Source: Limnohabitans sp. 63ED37-2
GTDB taxonomy: Bacteria > Pseudomonadota > Gammaproteobacteria > Burkholderiales > Burkholderiaceae_C
Assembly (NCBI RefSeq): GCF_001412535.1
Contig: NZ_CP011774.1
Location: 3,033,501 to 3,097,500 of the forward strand
Direction: 5' to 3'
DNA length: 64,000 nt
The notes beneath the pieces were generated by a model that saw only the letters and a list, made by a program, of their open reading frames with translations, ran no database searches and had not been told where the DNA came from. Below, piece by piece: positions 8,028-16,253 of this stretch. The translations under genes were made by a program, and so were the position numbers. Position 1 is the first letter of the stretch; each line of letters begins with the position of its first letter.

Positions 8028-8354
8028 TCAGCCCATTTTTTTCGATTTCAAAGGTGCAGGCGGCGCTCTCTTGCCCTGACGATGTTCTTTGAGTTCAGAA
8101 AAATAGAGACGGACATCGTCCAGCGCATGACCTTTTCCGCTGGCCTTCATGACGGCCAGTGCTTCGGCCGAGTCTTGTGCTAATGTTTGCTTCAAGCGCT
8201 TGCGCTGCGCCGCATCGGCCAGCGTGCTCACCATGAAAGCGTGCAAGCTCATGCCCATTTGCTTGGCATCTTCTTCGAGCTGCAACTTGAGCGTGCTGGG
8301 CAGTTTGAGGCTGGTGGGAATGTTGGCCGATGTAGCGGCAGAAGTGGCGGTCAC
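8028..8354 (-). CDS. Ribbon-helix-helix antitoxin of the TA pair
   Basis: A 108-residue protein upstream of the toxin in the same operon. Residues 14-55 (SLKLPSTLKLQLEEDAKQMG and the following helix) fit a ribbon-helix-helix DNA-binding domain. The basic, proline-rich C-terminal tail (RQGKRAPPAPLKSKK) would wrap the toxin. A GGAG ribosome site lies just before the ATG at 8354. RHH antitoxins usually repress their own promoter, and a perfect palindrome lies 17 nt upstream of the start codon. Confidence 0.85.
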   Translation of the reverse strand: MTATSAATSANIPTSLKLPSTLKLQLEEDAKQMGMSLHAFMVSTLADAAQRKRLKQTLAQDSAEALAVMKASGKGHALDDVRLYFSELKEHRQGKRAPPAPLKSKKMG

Positions 8355-8370
8355 GTCAGACTCCTTTTTT

Positions 8371-8394
8371 TGGGTAGTCAGAAATGACTACCCA
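8371..8394. promoter_or_regulatory. Probable TA autorepression operator
   Basis: TGGGTAGTCA (8371-8380) and TGACTACCCA (8385-8394) form a perfect 10-bp inverted repeat around GAAA. It lies upstream of the antitoxin start, where RHH antitoxin-toxin complexes typically bind. The palindrome is seen directly; the operator role is inferred. Confidence 0.75.
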
Positions 8395-8432
8395 ACATGA
8401 TTCTACACAGCAATGGCTTTAGCGCCAGCTGT

Positions 8433-9509
8433 TCACTCCACCTGAATCGCCCCACGCCGAATCTGGTCGCGCTCCAGGCTTTCAAACAGCGCTTTGAAGT
8501 TGCCTTCGCCAAAACCTTCGTCTGCCTTGCGCTGGATGAATTCAAAGAACACGGGGCCGAGCAGCGTCTGGCTGAAGATTTGCAGCAGCAAACGTTTCTC
8601 ACCGTTGGCGGTGGAGCCATCCATCAAAATGCCGCGGGCCTGCAACTCGGCCACAGGTTCGCCATGGCCCGGCAAGCGTTCTTCGAGCATCTCGTAATAG
8701 ATGTCGTTGGGCGCGCTCATGAGCGGGATGCCGGCCATCTGCAGCGCGTCCACGCTTTTCAGAATGTCATCGGTCAGCAGCGCGATGTGCTGGATGCCTT
8801 CGCCGTTGAACTGCATCAGGAACTCTTCGATCTGGCCACCTGTCTTGCCCGACTCTTCGTTGAGCGGGATGCGGATCTTGCCGTCTGGGGCCATCATGGC
8901 TTGGCTGGTCAGGCCCGTGTATTCGCCCTTGATGTCAAAGTAGCGAATCTCTTGAAAGTTGAAGAGTTTTTCGTAAAAACCACTCCAGTACGCCATGCGG
9001 CCTTTGTAGACGTTGTGCGTCATATGGTCGATGAGCTTGAGGCCGTGGCCAGGCGGGTGGCGGTCTACGCCCTCGATGAATTCAAAGTCGATGTCGTAAA
9101 TGCTTTTGCCGTCTTCAAAGCGGTCGATCAAATACAAAGGCGCGCCGCCAATGCCTTTGATGGCGGGCAGTCGCAACTCCATGGGGCCGGTGGGCACATC
9201 CACAGGTTGGGCTCCAAGTTCCAGCGCCCGTGCATAAGCCTTGTGCGAGTCCTTCACGCGAAACGCCAGCGCGCAAGCGCAAGGGCCATGCTCTGCAGCA
9301 AAGTAGCCGGCCAGACTTTTGGGCTCACGGTTGACGATGAAGTTGATGTCGCCTTGGCGGTAGAGCACCACGTCTTTGGAGCGGTGTTTCGCCACCAGAG
9401 AAAAGCCCATCTGCTCGAACAGCGGCTCGAGGGTGTTGGGGGTGGGGGATGCGAACTCGACGAACTCGAAGCCGCACAGGCCCATGGGGTTGTCAAACAA
9501 ATCGGCCAT
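8433..9509 (-). CDS. hppD: 4-hydroxyphenylpyruvate dioxygenase
   Basis: HPPD oxidises 4-hydroxyphenylpyruvate to homogentisate in tyrosine degradation. The 358-residue protein begins MADLFDNPMGL and has the two vicinal-oxygen-chelate halves. The iron ligands are visible as the His in LIDHMTHNV, the His in GEGIQHIALL and the Glu in GPVFFEFIQR. A GGAG site precedes the ATG at 9509; the open frame continues further upstream but without homologous sequence. Later enzymes of the homogentisate pathway are not in the window. Confidence 0.95.
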   Translation of the reverse strand: MADLFDNPMGLCGFEFVEFASPTPNTLEPLFEQMGFSLVAKHRSKDVVLYRQGDINFIVNREPKSLAGYFAAEHGPCACALAFRVKDSHKAYARALELGAQPVDVPTGPMELRLPAIKGIGGAPLYLIDRFEDGKSIYDIDFEFIEGVDRHPPGHGLKLIDHMTHNVYKGRMAYWSGFYEKLFNFQEIRYFDIKGEYTGLTSQAMMAPDGKIRIPLNEESGKTGGQIEEFLMQFNGEGIQHIALLTDDILKSVDALQMAGIPLMSAPNDIYYEMLEERLPGHGEPVAELQARGILMDGSTANGEKRLLLQIFSQTLLGPVFFEFIQRKADEGFGEGNFKALFESLERDQIRRGAIQVE

Positions 9510-9591
9510 GAAAATCTCCAGTGGAAAGCAGGACCGCGCTGCAAAGTGAGCACGGCCCGAATTGAAATCGGTCAAACGAAACGAGGGGTGT

Positions 9592-9621
9592 TTAAAAGCC
9601 CTGCGGCGGCGCGCAGGGCTT
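9592..9621 (-). terminator. Intrinsic terminator after the CaiB-type gene
   Basis: Arms 9596-9605 (AAGCCCTGCG) and 9612-9621 (CGCAGGGCTT) form a 10-bp stem with a 6-nt loop. Read on the minus strand, the stem is followed by TTAAACA, making a run of four T. It lies about 125 nt beyond the stop of the CoA-transferase gene that is transcribed towards it. Confidence 0.65.
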
Positions 9622-9745
9622 GCCCCGCGTGCTGCGCGCGAGGTGGATGCCGAAAATCAAAACCTGGATGGACATGGGGTGGGATGGTCGCCGCTGCCGC
9701 TCAGTGTGTCAAGCACTGAAACCCTGATGGCGGTGGCCCAGCCCT

Positions 9746-10945
9746 TCAGGCAACCGCCTGGATGCTGCGCAAGTGGGTGATGTCTGCTGCGCTCAGGCCC
9801 ATGTCTTGCAACAGCTCGTTGGTGTTCTCGCCTTGCACAGGCGGCTGACGGCGCACACCCAGGCGTTGCCCGTCCATGGTGAAGGGAAACAAGGCTGCAC
9901 GGGCAGTCTGCCCGGCTTTGGGGCCATCGCTCAGGCGCACATCGGCCAAGCCACCCGTAGCCTGCAAGTGCGGGTCGTCAAACAGCTCTTCGGGCTTGAC
10001 GATGGGCGCAAAAGGCAAACCCGCTTTTTCGAAAATGACACTCAGTTCGGCCGCCGTGAAGGCGGCCAAACGGCGGCGCAAATCGGGCATCAACTCGGCA
10101 CGCAGCGACACGCGGGCGTTGTTGTCAAAGTAGCGTGGATCGGCCCTCAGGTCTCCAAAGCCCAACACCTCACAAAACGTGGCCCATTGCGCGTCACTGA
10201 CCGCCGCCAAAAAGATTTGCTCGCCGTTCTTGACGGTGAACACGTCATACACCGCCCAAGCCGAAATGCGATTGGGCATGGGCTCGGCCGCTTTGCCGGT
10301 GATGGCGTACTGCAACATGTGTTGGCCGACCAGGAAAACGTTGTTCTCGAATAAAGCCGACTGGATCTCTTGCCCGCGCCCGGTGATGCCGCGTTGAATC
10401 AATGCACCGAGCACACCAATGGCGCCAAACATGCCGCCCATGATGTCGTTCACGCTGGTGCCTGCGCGCAGCGGGTCACCGGGGCGGCCCGTCATGTAGG
10501 CCAAGCCGCCCATCATCTGCACCACTTCGTCGAGTGCCGTGCGGTGGTCGTAGGGGCCAGGCAGAAAACCCTTGAGGCTGGCGTAGATCAACTTGGGGTG
10601 CTTCGCCGACAGGCTGGCATAGTCCAGGCCATACTTGGCCATGGTGCCGGGCTTGAAGTTCTCGGCCACCACGTCGGCCGTGGCGCACAAGCGGCGCGCC
10701 ACCTCAGCCCCATCGGGGCTTTGCAGGTTGATCTGGATGCTCTTTTTGTTGCGGTTGAACATCGGGAAAAAACCTGCGCCAGAACCCAGCAGGTGCCGAG
10801 TACGATCGCCCTCGATGGGCTCGACCTTGATGACCTCGGCCCCCATGTCGGCCAGCACCATGCCGCAGGTGGGGCCCATGACCATGTGGGTGAACTCGAC
10901 GACACGCAAGCCTTCGAGTGGGAGTTTTCCGGCAGAGAGGTTCAT
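9746..10945 (-). CDS. CaiB/BaiF (family III) CoA-transferase
   Basis: Family III CoA-transferases move CoA between carboxylic acids through an aspartyl-CoA intermediate. The 399-residue protein shows the family N-terminus LEGLRVVEFTHMVMGP, MGAEVIKVEP, FNRNKKSI and the AENFKPG motif. The Asp in HRTALDEVVQMMGGL is the likely nucleophile. The substrate is unknown; the general form resembles formyl-CoA/oxalate or dicarboxylate transferases. ATG 10945 is preferred over a TTG four codons upstream that overlaps the previous stop. It follows the DUF3297 gene by 8 nt, so the two probably share a transcript. Confidence 0.88.
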   Translation of the reverse strand: MNLSAGKLPLEGLRVVEFTHMVMGPTCGMVLADMGAEVIKVEPIEGDRTRHLLGSGAGFFPMFNRNKKSIQINLQSPDGAEVARRLCATADVVAENFKPGTMAKYGLDYASLSAKHPKLIYASLKGFLPGPYDHRTALDEVVQMMGGLAYMTGRPGDPLRAGTSVNDIMGGMFGAIGVLGALIQRGITGRGQEIQSALFENNVFLVGQHMLQYAITGKAAEPMPNRISAWAVYDVFTVKNGEQIFLAAVSDAQWATFCEVLGFGDLRADPRYFDNNARVSLRAELMPDLRRRLAAFTAAELSVIFEKAGLPFAPIVKPEELFDDPHLQATGGLADVRLSDGPKAGQTARAALFPFTMDGQRLGVRRQPPVQGENTNELLQDMGLSAADITHLRSIQAVA

Positions 10946-10953
10946 CTGCAGCC

Positions 10954-11223
10954 TCAACGGTAAAACGCTTCGACTTTGCCTTTGAGCTTGATGAGCAGCG
11001 GTTGACCCTTGCGATCCAGCGTCTTGCCAGCGGGCACGCGCACCCAGCCTTCGCTGATGCAGTATTCCTCGACATCGTTGCGGTCCTTGCCGTTGAAGCG
11101 GATGCCGATGTCGTGCTCAAAAACGGCGCGCACATGGTGCGGGCTGCGGGCATCAATCGCCAGGCGGTCGGGCAATGCGGGTCGGGCAGCAGCTGATGTC
11201 TCGGGTGTTGGGGCTTCGGTCAT
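10954..11223 (-). CDS. DUF3297 family small protein
   Basis: An 89-residue soluble protein starting at the ATG at 11223. After a short low-complexity N-terminus it contains LPDRLAIDARSPHH, GIRFNGKDRNDVEEYCISEG and GKTLDRKGQPLLIKLKGKVE, the conserved core of DUF3297. The biochemical function is unknown. The sequence has no membrane segment or signal peptide. It is the first gene of a two-gene minus-strand unit with the CaiB-type transferase. Confidence 0.8.
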   Translation of the reverse strand: MTEAPTPETSAAARPALPDRLAIDARSPHHVRAVFEHDIGIRFNGKDRNDVEEYCISEGWVRVPAGKTLDRKGQPLLIKLKGKVEAFYR

Positions 11224-11355
11224 GGGGTGTGGTGGACAAAAATGAAACAACGCCGATTCTCCCCGATTTAACAGGGCTGACAGTGGCAGAATCCCGGGTC
11301 CTTCGACGGTCAGCGCTTTGGCCTGCCACTTTCGCCTCAGCACCTTCCCTTTCAC

Positions 11356-12609
11356 ATGACTTCTACCCCCTCCGGCACGCTCGGCATCGATTTCGGCACC
11401 TCCAATTCGGCCGTGGCCTGGCTCGGCGCTCAAGGCAGCGCCCGCTTGATCCCGCTCGAGGGTGATGCACTGGCCATGCCCACGGCTGTTTTCTACAACG
11501 TCGAGGACAGCAGCACCCACTTCGGGCGAGATGCCATTGGTCATTACCTGGAGGGCACCGAGGGCCGATTGATGCGCTCGCTCAAAAGCCTGCTGGGCAG
11601 CCCTCTTTTGCTGGAGACGACACAAATCGGCCCCCAGCAGATCAGCTTTCAGGACATCATCACCACCTTTTTGGCGACCCTGCGCGAACGTGCCACCCAA
11701 AGTCTGGGCAGCGCCCCGCGTCGTGTGGTAATAGGCCGCCCCGTGCACTTTGTAGACGAGGACCCCGAGCGCGATGCGCAAGCGCAAGCCTCTTTGCAAC
11801 GGGCCGTGGAGGCGGTGGGCTTTGAAGAGGTGTCTTTTCAGCTCGAGCCCATTGCCGCCGCGCTGGACTACGAGCAACGCCTGACCCAAGAAAGCACCGT
11901 GCTGGTGGTCGACTTGGGGGGCGGTACCTCGGACTTCACTGTGGTCCGCTTGGGGCCAGCGCGCATGCCCCGGGCTGACCGGAGCACCGACATTTTGGCC
12001 ACCACGGGTGTGCACATTGGCGGCACCGACTACGACCGCCAGCTGAACCTGGCGCAGGTCATGCCGCTGCTCGGTTACAAACACCTGGGCCCCGACCAAC
12101 GCGAGGTGCCCAACCGGGTGTTTTTTGATTTGGCGACCTGGCACCTGATCCACTGGCAATACCAAGCCAAAGCCATCGCCCACGCCCAAACCCTGCGCAG
12201 CAATTACAGCGAGCCGCGCCTGCATGAACGGCTGATGCGTGTATTGCTAGAGCGCCACGGCCACCACATGGCCCACGAGGTGGAACAGGCCAAAATCCGC
12301 TGCTCACTGGGCCAAGCTGAAACCGGGATCGACCTGTCGGTGATCGAGCGCGGCTTGTCCGCGCAATTGGGTGTGCGCGACATGCAGGCGCATCTGCATG
12401 ACTTGCTGGCCCGCACTGTGGCCTGTGCGCGCGAATGTGTGCAAAGCGCGGGGCTGACCGATGCGTCACTGGACGCGATTTACCTCACGGGGGGTTCTTC
12501 GGCCTTGAGCACCTTCCAAGCCACATTGCAGGCTGAATTCAAAGGCGTGCCGCTGGTCGAAGGCGATTTGTTTGGTGGCGTGGCGCTGGGCTTGGCCTAC
12601 AGCCGCTGA
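11356..12609 (+). CDS. Hsp70-family protein (YegD-like)
   Basis: A 417-residue protein with the actin-like ATPase core of Hsp70: phosphate-1 motif LGIDFGTSNSAVAW at the N-terminus, phosphate-2 VVDLGGGTSDFTV in the middle, and adenosine motif YLTGGSSALS near the C-terminus. It lacks the substrate-binding domain of DnaK (about 640 residues), which places it with the YegD-like Hsp70 proteins of uncertain role. No co-chaperone gene is adjacent. It is convergent with the DUF2076 gene. Confidence 0.87.
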   Translation: MTSTPSGTLGIDFGTSNSAVAWLGAQGSARLIPLEGDALAMPTAVFYNVEDSSTHFGRDAIGHYLEGTEGRLMRSLKSLLGSPLLLETTQIGPQQISFQDIITTFLATLRERATQSLGSAPRRVVIGRPVHFVDEDPERDAQAQASLQRAVEAVGFEEVSFQLEPIAAALDYEQRLTQESTVLVVDLGGGTSDFTVVRLGPARMPRADRSTDILATTGVHIGGTDYDRQLNLAQVMPLLGYKHLGPDQREVPNRVFFDLATWHLIHWQYQAKAIAHAQTLRSNYSEPRLHERLMRVLLERHGHHMAHEVEQAKIRCSLGQAETGIDLSVIERGLSAQLGVRDMQAHLHDLLARTVACARECVQSAGLTDASLDAIYLTGGSSALSTFQATLQAEFKGVPLVEGDLFGGVALGLAYSR

Positions 12610-12628
12610 GCAGAAAAACGCCAAGAAA

Positions 12629-13177
12629 TCAGGCCCAGTCGTCGCCCAGGTCCCATAAGCCATCACCTGCATCCGGGTCAGTGCTGGACAAGTTGCTTGC
12701 CGAGCCTTGGGCCACACCGGATGGCGCCGCTGCCGGCCCAAACAGGCCGTCAAGGCCTTGCAGCAACAAACCACCCGCCACCACCCCCGCGCTCACACCG
12801 AGCGCGGTGCCGCTGACTTGCGCCAGCAGGCCACGCCCCCAGGGACTGGGCTGCGATTGGGTCAAGGGGACAACCTGCGCACCCCCATCTGCAGGCTTGT
12901 TGGCCTGTGCCACTGTGGGCGAAGCGTCTGACGCCAAGGCTTGCCAGCGGGCGGCCTGTTCATCACACTGCGCTTGCAACTGCGCCAGTCGGTCTTGGGT
13001 GGCGTTCAAGGCCAGCTGCAGGGCCATGCTGCGCTGCACCAGCCAATAAGGTGCATCGGGCTGCTGCGCCAGCGCGTCGCGGATCAAGCCCTCGGCCAAA
13101 GTGTCTTTGGGGTGGCTGCGTTGCTGGCGCAAGGCGGCCAAAAATTGCTGGAGCTGGTCGCGTTCTTGGGCGGTCAT
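12629..13177 (-). CDS. DUF2076 domain protein
   Basis: A 182-residue protein. The first ~75 residues (MTAQERDQLQQFLAALRQQR, then APYWLVQRSMALQLALNATQ and a coiled-coil stretch) match the DUF2076 pattern. A Ser/Pro/Gly linker, one hydrophobic segment around VSGTALGVSAGVVAGGLLLQGL and an acidic C-terminus (GDGLWDLGDDWA) follow. DUF2076 proteins are envelope-associated and their function is not established. ATG 13177 has GGGA upstream; a TTG two codons earlier is less likely. Confidence 0.78.
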   Translation of the reverse strand: MTAQERDQLQQFLAALRQQRSHPKDTLAEGLIRDALAQQPDAPYWLVQRSMALQLALNATQDRLAQLQAQCDEQAARWQALASDASPTVAQANKPADGGAQVVPLTQSQPSPWGRGLLAQVSGTALGVSAGVVAGGLLLQGLDGLFGPAAAPSGVAQGSASNLSSTDPDAGDGLWDLGDDWA

Positions 13178-13266
13178 GAACAAGTCCCTTCATGGGTGGC
13201 TGACGGTTTGGCGCTGACGATTATGGGTTCGCGCTTTTGGCACTTGGGCGATGGACCCATGAGCCA

Positions 13267-14466
13267 TCAGGTCTTTTGCAGGTACACATAAGCGCCCATG
13301 AGGGGCTGCGCTTGGTCCAGGCGCAAAGGCGCGCGGTGCACACGGGCCCAGTGCCAGCCGTGCTGCGCGGCAAGCGCCTCCAAATAAGGCAAGGCATGTG
13401 CATAACGCAGCGAGCGGTGCAGCTGCACCGCCATGCCCGGGTCGGCCTCTTCGACGGTGAAGGCCAGCCAGCCGCCTGAGCGCACGCGGGGGCTCAGGGC
13501 CTCAAACACCGCCTTCAGATGGCCCACATAAATGAACACATCAGCGGCCAGTACCAGATCGGCCTGCTCGGTGCCTTGCTTCAAAAAATCCACCAGTTCC
13601 AACGCATGCAGGCTGTCGTACAACCCCAGAGCTTTGGCCTTGGCGACCATGGCCGACGACAGGTCCACACCCACCAAATGGTCGGCACGGGGGCGGATCA
13701 GGCTGCCACACAAGCCTGTGCCGCAGCCCAGATCCCACACGCGCTCAAAGCGGGCAGCCGAGTCAGTGGGCAAGTTTTGCAGCAACACGCGATGGCCTTG
13801 GTAACCCAGTTGCCCCACCAGGTGGGCTTCAAAGTCATCGGCGTACTGGTCAAAGAGTTTTTCTACATAGGCTGCGGGCGCATTCACCATGGGCTGCTGC
13901 GGGCTCAAGGCGGCGAGGTAGTAGCGGTGCAGTTCGGGGTCGGCCCCCAGTTGCATGGCGCGCTGGTAGCCCGTGATCGCTTCTGCGGTCTGGCCCATGT
14001 CGCGCTGCACATGGGCCATCTGGCTCCAGGCTTCGGCCAATTCCGGGGCATGCGTCAAGGCCTGCTCAAAGGCCAACAAGGCTTGTGGCAAAAGCCTCTG
14101 GTGGGCCAAGCACTGGCCCCAGCGCAGACAAAAGTCGGCGCCATCTGCGCCCAAGGCGCGCGCTTTGTCGTGGCAGTGCAAAGCCTGCGTCCAATCGCCC
14201 AAGGCCATGTGCGTCACGCCCCAGGCCTTCCAGGCATCGACTTGCGAATCGTCGGCCGCCAAGGCTTGGCGCAGACACACATCGGCCCGCTCAAAGCGAC
14301 CCAGATGCACGCAGCTCACGCCCAGATTCATGAGCACAGAGGGTCTGCCGGGGGCCAGTTGCAAAGCCTGCTCAAACAGCGCCGCAGCCGCCTCGAAATC
14401 GTGGCGTTCAAACTGTTCGATACCGGCCAAAAAAGCTTGGCGGGCTTGTTCGAGTGAAGGGTCCAT
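13267..14466 (-). CDS. TPR-repeat protein fused to a class I methyltransferase
   Basis: A 399-residue fusion. Residues ~1-190 are tandem tetratricopeptide repeats (for example FEAAAALFEQALQLAPGRPS and AWSQMAHVQRDMGQTAEAI). The C-terminal half has the AdoMet-binding motif VWDLGCGTGLCGSLI followed by LVGVDLSSAMVAKAK. The layout is like TPR-methyltransferases of unknown substrate. The frame is open to 14562, but the ATG at 14466 begins the TPR region and the extra N-terminus looks like non-coding leader. It is divergent from the MFS gene. Confidence 0.85.
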   Translation of the reverse strand: MDPSLEQARQAFLAGIEQFERHDFEAAAALFEQALQLAPGRPSVLMNLGVSCVHLGRFERADVCLRQALAADDSQVDAWKAWGVTHMALGDWTQALHCHDKARALGADGADFCLRWGQCLAHQRLLPQALLAFEQALTHAPELAEAWSQMAHVQRDMGQTAEAITGYQRAMQLGADPELHRYYLAALSPQQPMVNAPAAYVEKLFDQYADDFEAHLVGQLGYQGHRVLLQNLPTDSAARFERVWDLGCGTGLCGSLIRPRADHLVGVDLSSAMVAKAKALGLYDSLHALELVDFLKQGTEQADLVLAADVFIYVGHLKAVFEALSPRVRSGGWLAFTVEEADPGMAVQLHRSLRYAHALPYLEALAAQHGWHWARVHRAPLRLDQAQPLMGAYVYLQKT

Positions 14467-14560
14467 GTTCACCAGTGTGACACAGGCCAGAAGCCGGATG
14501 CGGTGACAGCGACAGGGTCGAGGCACAATGCGCCAAGATGACAAAAACACCGGAGGCCGC

Positions 14561-15757
14561 ATGAAAGAAACCCCCTATGCCTGGGTGGTGGTTTGGGCCA
14601 CCTTTGTGTGCCTGGCGCTGATCTTTGGGGTGTCGTATTCGTTTGCGGCGTTTTTTGAATCGTTCGCGGCCGAGTTTTCGGCGCAGCGGGCCGATGTGTC
14701 CTGGATCTTTGGCCTCTCGGGCTTTGTCTATTTTGTGCTGGGCGCAGGCGGCGGCATGTTGGCCGACCGATTTGGGCCGCGCATGGTGTGTTCAGTCGGC
14801 ATGGCGCTGATCGCTTCAGGCTTGCTGGCCACCAGCTGGGCCACGTCCTTGCTGGCGGTGTACGTGAGTTACGGCTTGTTGGTGGGCCTGGGCATCGCGC
14901 TGGTGTACACGCCCTCCATTGCCAGCGTGCAGCCCTGGTTCACCACCCGCCGGGGGCTGGCCGGGGGCATTGCCAGCTCGGGCGTGGGCGCGGGCACTTT
15001 GCTGGTGCCGGTGCTGGTGGCCATGGCCATTGGCCCCATGCCTTGGCGAGAGGCGATGCAGGTTTTGGCCTTGGGTGTTTTGGTGCTGGGTTTGCTGGCG
15101 GCGGGCTTGCTGCGCCGCGCCCCTGCAGCACAAGCGGCCCCCGGCGCGACCGGTGCGGGGGGCTCGGCCTCTGGGCTGACTTTGCGCGAAACCTTGCGCA
15201 GTCCCACTTTTCGTTGGCTCTATTTGGCGACTGTGCTGGCCTCACCCGTGATGTTCATTCCCTTTGCGCATGTGTCGGCCTCGGCACGAGATTTGGGCCT
15301 GGGCGAAGCCTTTGCCGTAGGGTTGGTCGGCCTGATTGGCGTGGGCAGTCTGGTCGGGCGCTTTGCCATTGGCTTGCTGGCCGACCGACTGGGGCGGGCG
15401 CAAACGCTGGTGCTGATGCAACTGTCCATGGGCGCGTCGTATCTGCTGTGGGGTGCGGCAGGCGGGCAGGCCATGCTGGTGCTGTTTGCGCTGTGGTTTG
15501 GCCTGAGTTATGGCTCTATCGTCTCGCTCTTGCCCGCCATTTGCATGGATTATTTTGGCGGCCGCTCGGTGGCCAGCGTGGTGGGCACGCTCTACAGCGG
15601 CGCTGCGGTGGGCAATTTGCTGGGCCCCGTGTTGGCCGGAGCGGTGTTTGACCACAGCGGCCACTACCTGGGCGTGATGGTGGTGTGCGGCGGGCTGTCG
15701 CTGTGCGCCACTTGGGCCTCACGGCAAATGAAACGCTGCGGGCAAGCCAGGTATTGA
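14561..15757 (+). CDS. Major facilitator superfamily transporter (OFA/MCT-like)
   Basis: A 398-residue, 12-helix MFS protein. It begins MKETPYAWVVVWATFVCLAL and has the MFS signature ADRFGPRMV between helices 2 and 3, repeated as ADRLGRAQTL between helices 8 and 9. The N-terminal sequence resembles the oxalate:formate antiporter / monocarboxylate transporter group, so an organic anion is a reasonable substrate guess. A strong GGAGG lies 6 nt before the ATG at 14561. The next two genes on the same strand follow at 21 and 7 nt. Confidence 0.87.
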   Translation: MKETPYAWVVVWATFVCLALIFGVSYSFAAFFESFAAEFSAQRADVSWIFGLSGFVYFVLGAGGGMLADRFGPRMVCSVGMALIASGLLATSWATSLLAVYVSYGLLVGLGIALVYTPSIASVQPWFTTRRGLAGGIASSGVGAGTLLVPVLVAMAIGPMPWREAMQVLALGVLVLGLLAAGLLRRAPAAQAAPGATGAGGSASGLTLRETLRSPTFRWLYLATVLASPVMFIPFAHVSASARDLGLGEAFAVGLVGLIGVGSLVGRFAIGLLADRLGRAQTLVLMQLSMGASYLLWGAAGGQAMLVLFALWFGLSYGSIVSLLPAICMDYFGGRSVASVVGTLYSGAAVGNLLGPVLAGAVFDHSGHYLGVMVVCGGLSLCATWASRQMKRCGQARY

Positions 15758-15778
15758 TTCTTCAGAAAGAAGCACCTC

Positions 15779-16246
15779 ATGCACAACGATTTGCACGCGC
15801 TGCGGCGCATCCTCAAAACCTGCCCCACCATCGCCGTGGTGGGCTTGTCGGCCGAGTGGCATCGGCCCAGTTATTTCGCGGCCAAGTACATGCAGTCACA
15901 CGGCTTCAAGATCGTGCCCGTGAACCCGCGTTATGCGGGCAGCCAGGTGCTGGGTGAGACCTGCTACGCCAGCCTGAACGACATCCCCTTCAAGGTGGAC
16001 ATGGTGGATGTGTTTCGCCGCAGCGAAGACGTGCTGCCGATGGCCGAACAAGCGGTGCAGATCGGCGCCAAGTGCCTGTGGCAGCAACTGGGCGTGGCCA
16101 ACCACGAAGCCGATGCCCTGGCCCGACAGGCGGGCATGGATTCGGTGACGAACCGCTGCGTGAAGATCGAACATGCCCGGCTGTTTGGTGGCCTGAACTG
16201 GGTGGGTGTGAACACCGGCATCATTTCTGCGCGGCGGCTGGTATAA
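15779..16246 (+). CDS. CoA-binding domain protein (YccU-like)
   Basis: A 155-residue single-domain Rossmann protein of the succinyl-CoA-synthetase-type CoA-binding family. Visible are TIAVVGLSAEWHRPSY, FKIVPVNPRYAG and the central DMVDVFRR. The later AVQIGAKCLWQQLGV and the C-terminal VTNRCVKIEHARLFGG are typical of the YccU group. The function is not defined; these proteins bind CoA or acyl-CoA. It lies 7 nt upstream of metY, pointing to co-transcription. Confidence 0.88.
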   Translation: MHNDLHALRRILKTCPTIAVVGLSAEWHRPSYFAAKYMQSHGFKIVPVNPRYAGSQVLGETCYASLNDIPFKVDMVDVFRRSEDVLPMAEQAVQIGAKCLWQQLGVANHEADALARQAGMDSVTNRCVKIEHARLFGGLNWVGVNTGIISARRLV

Positions 16247-16253
16247 AAAGACC

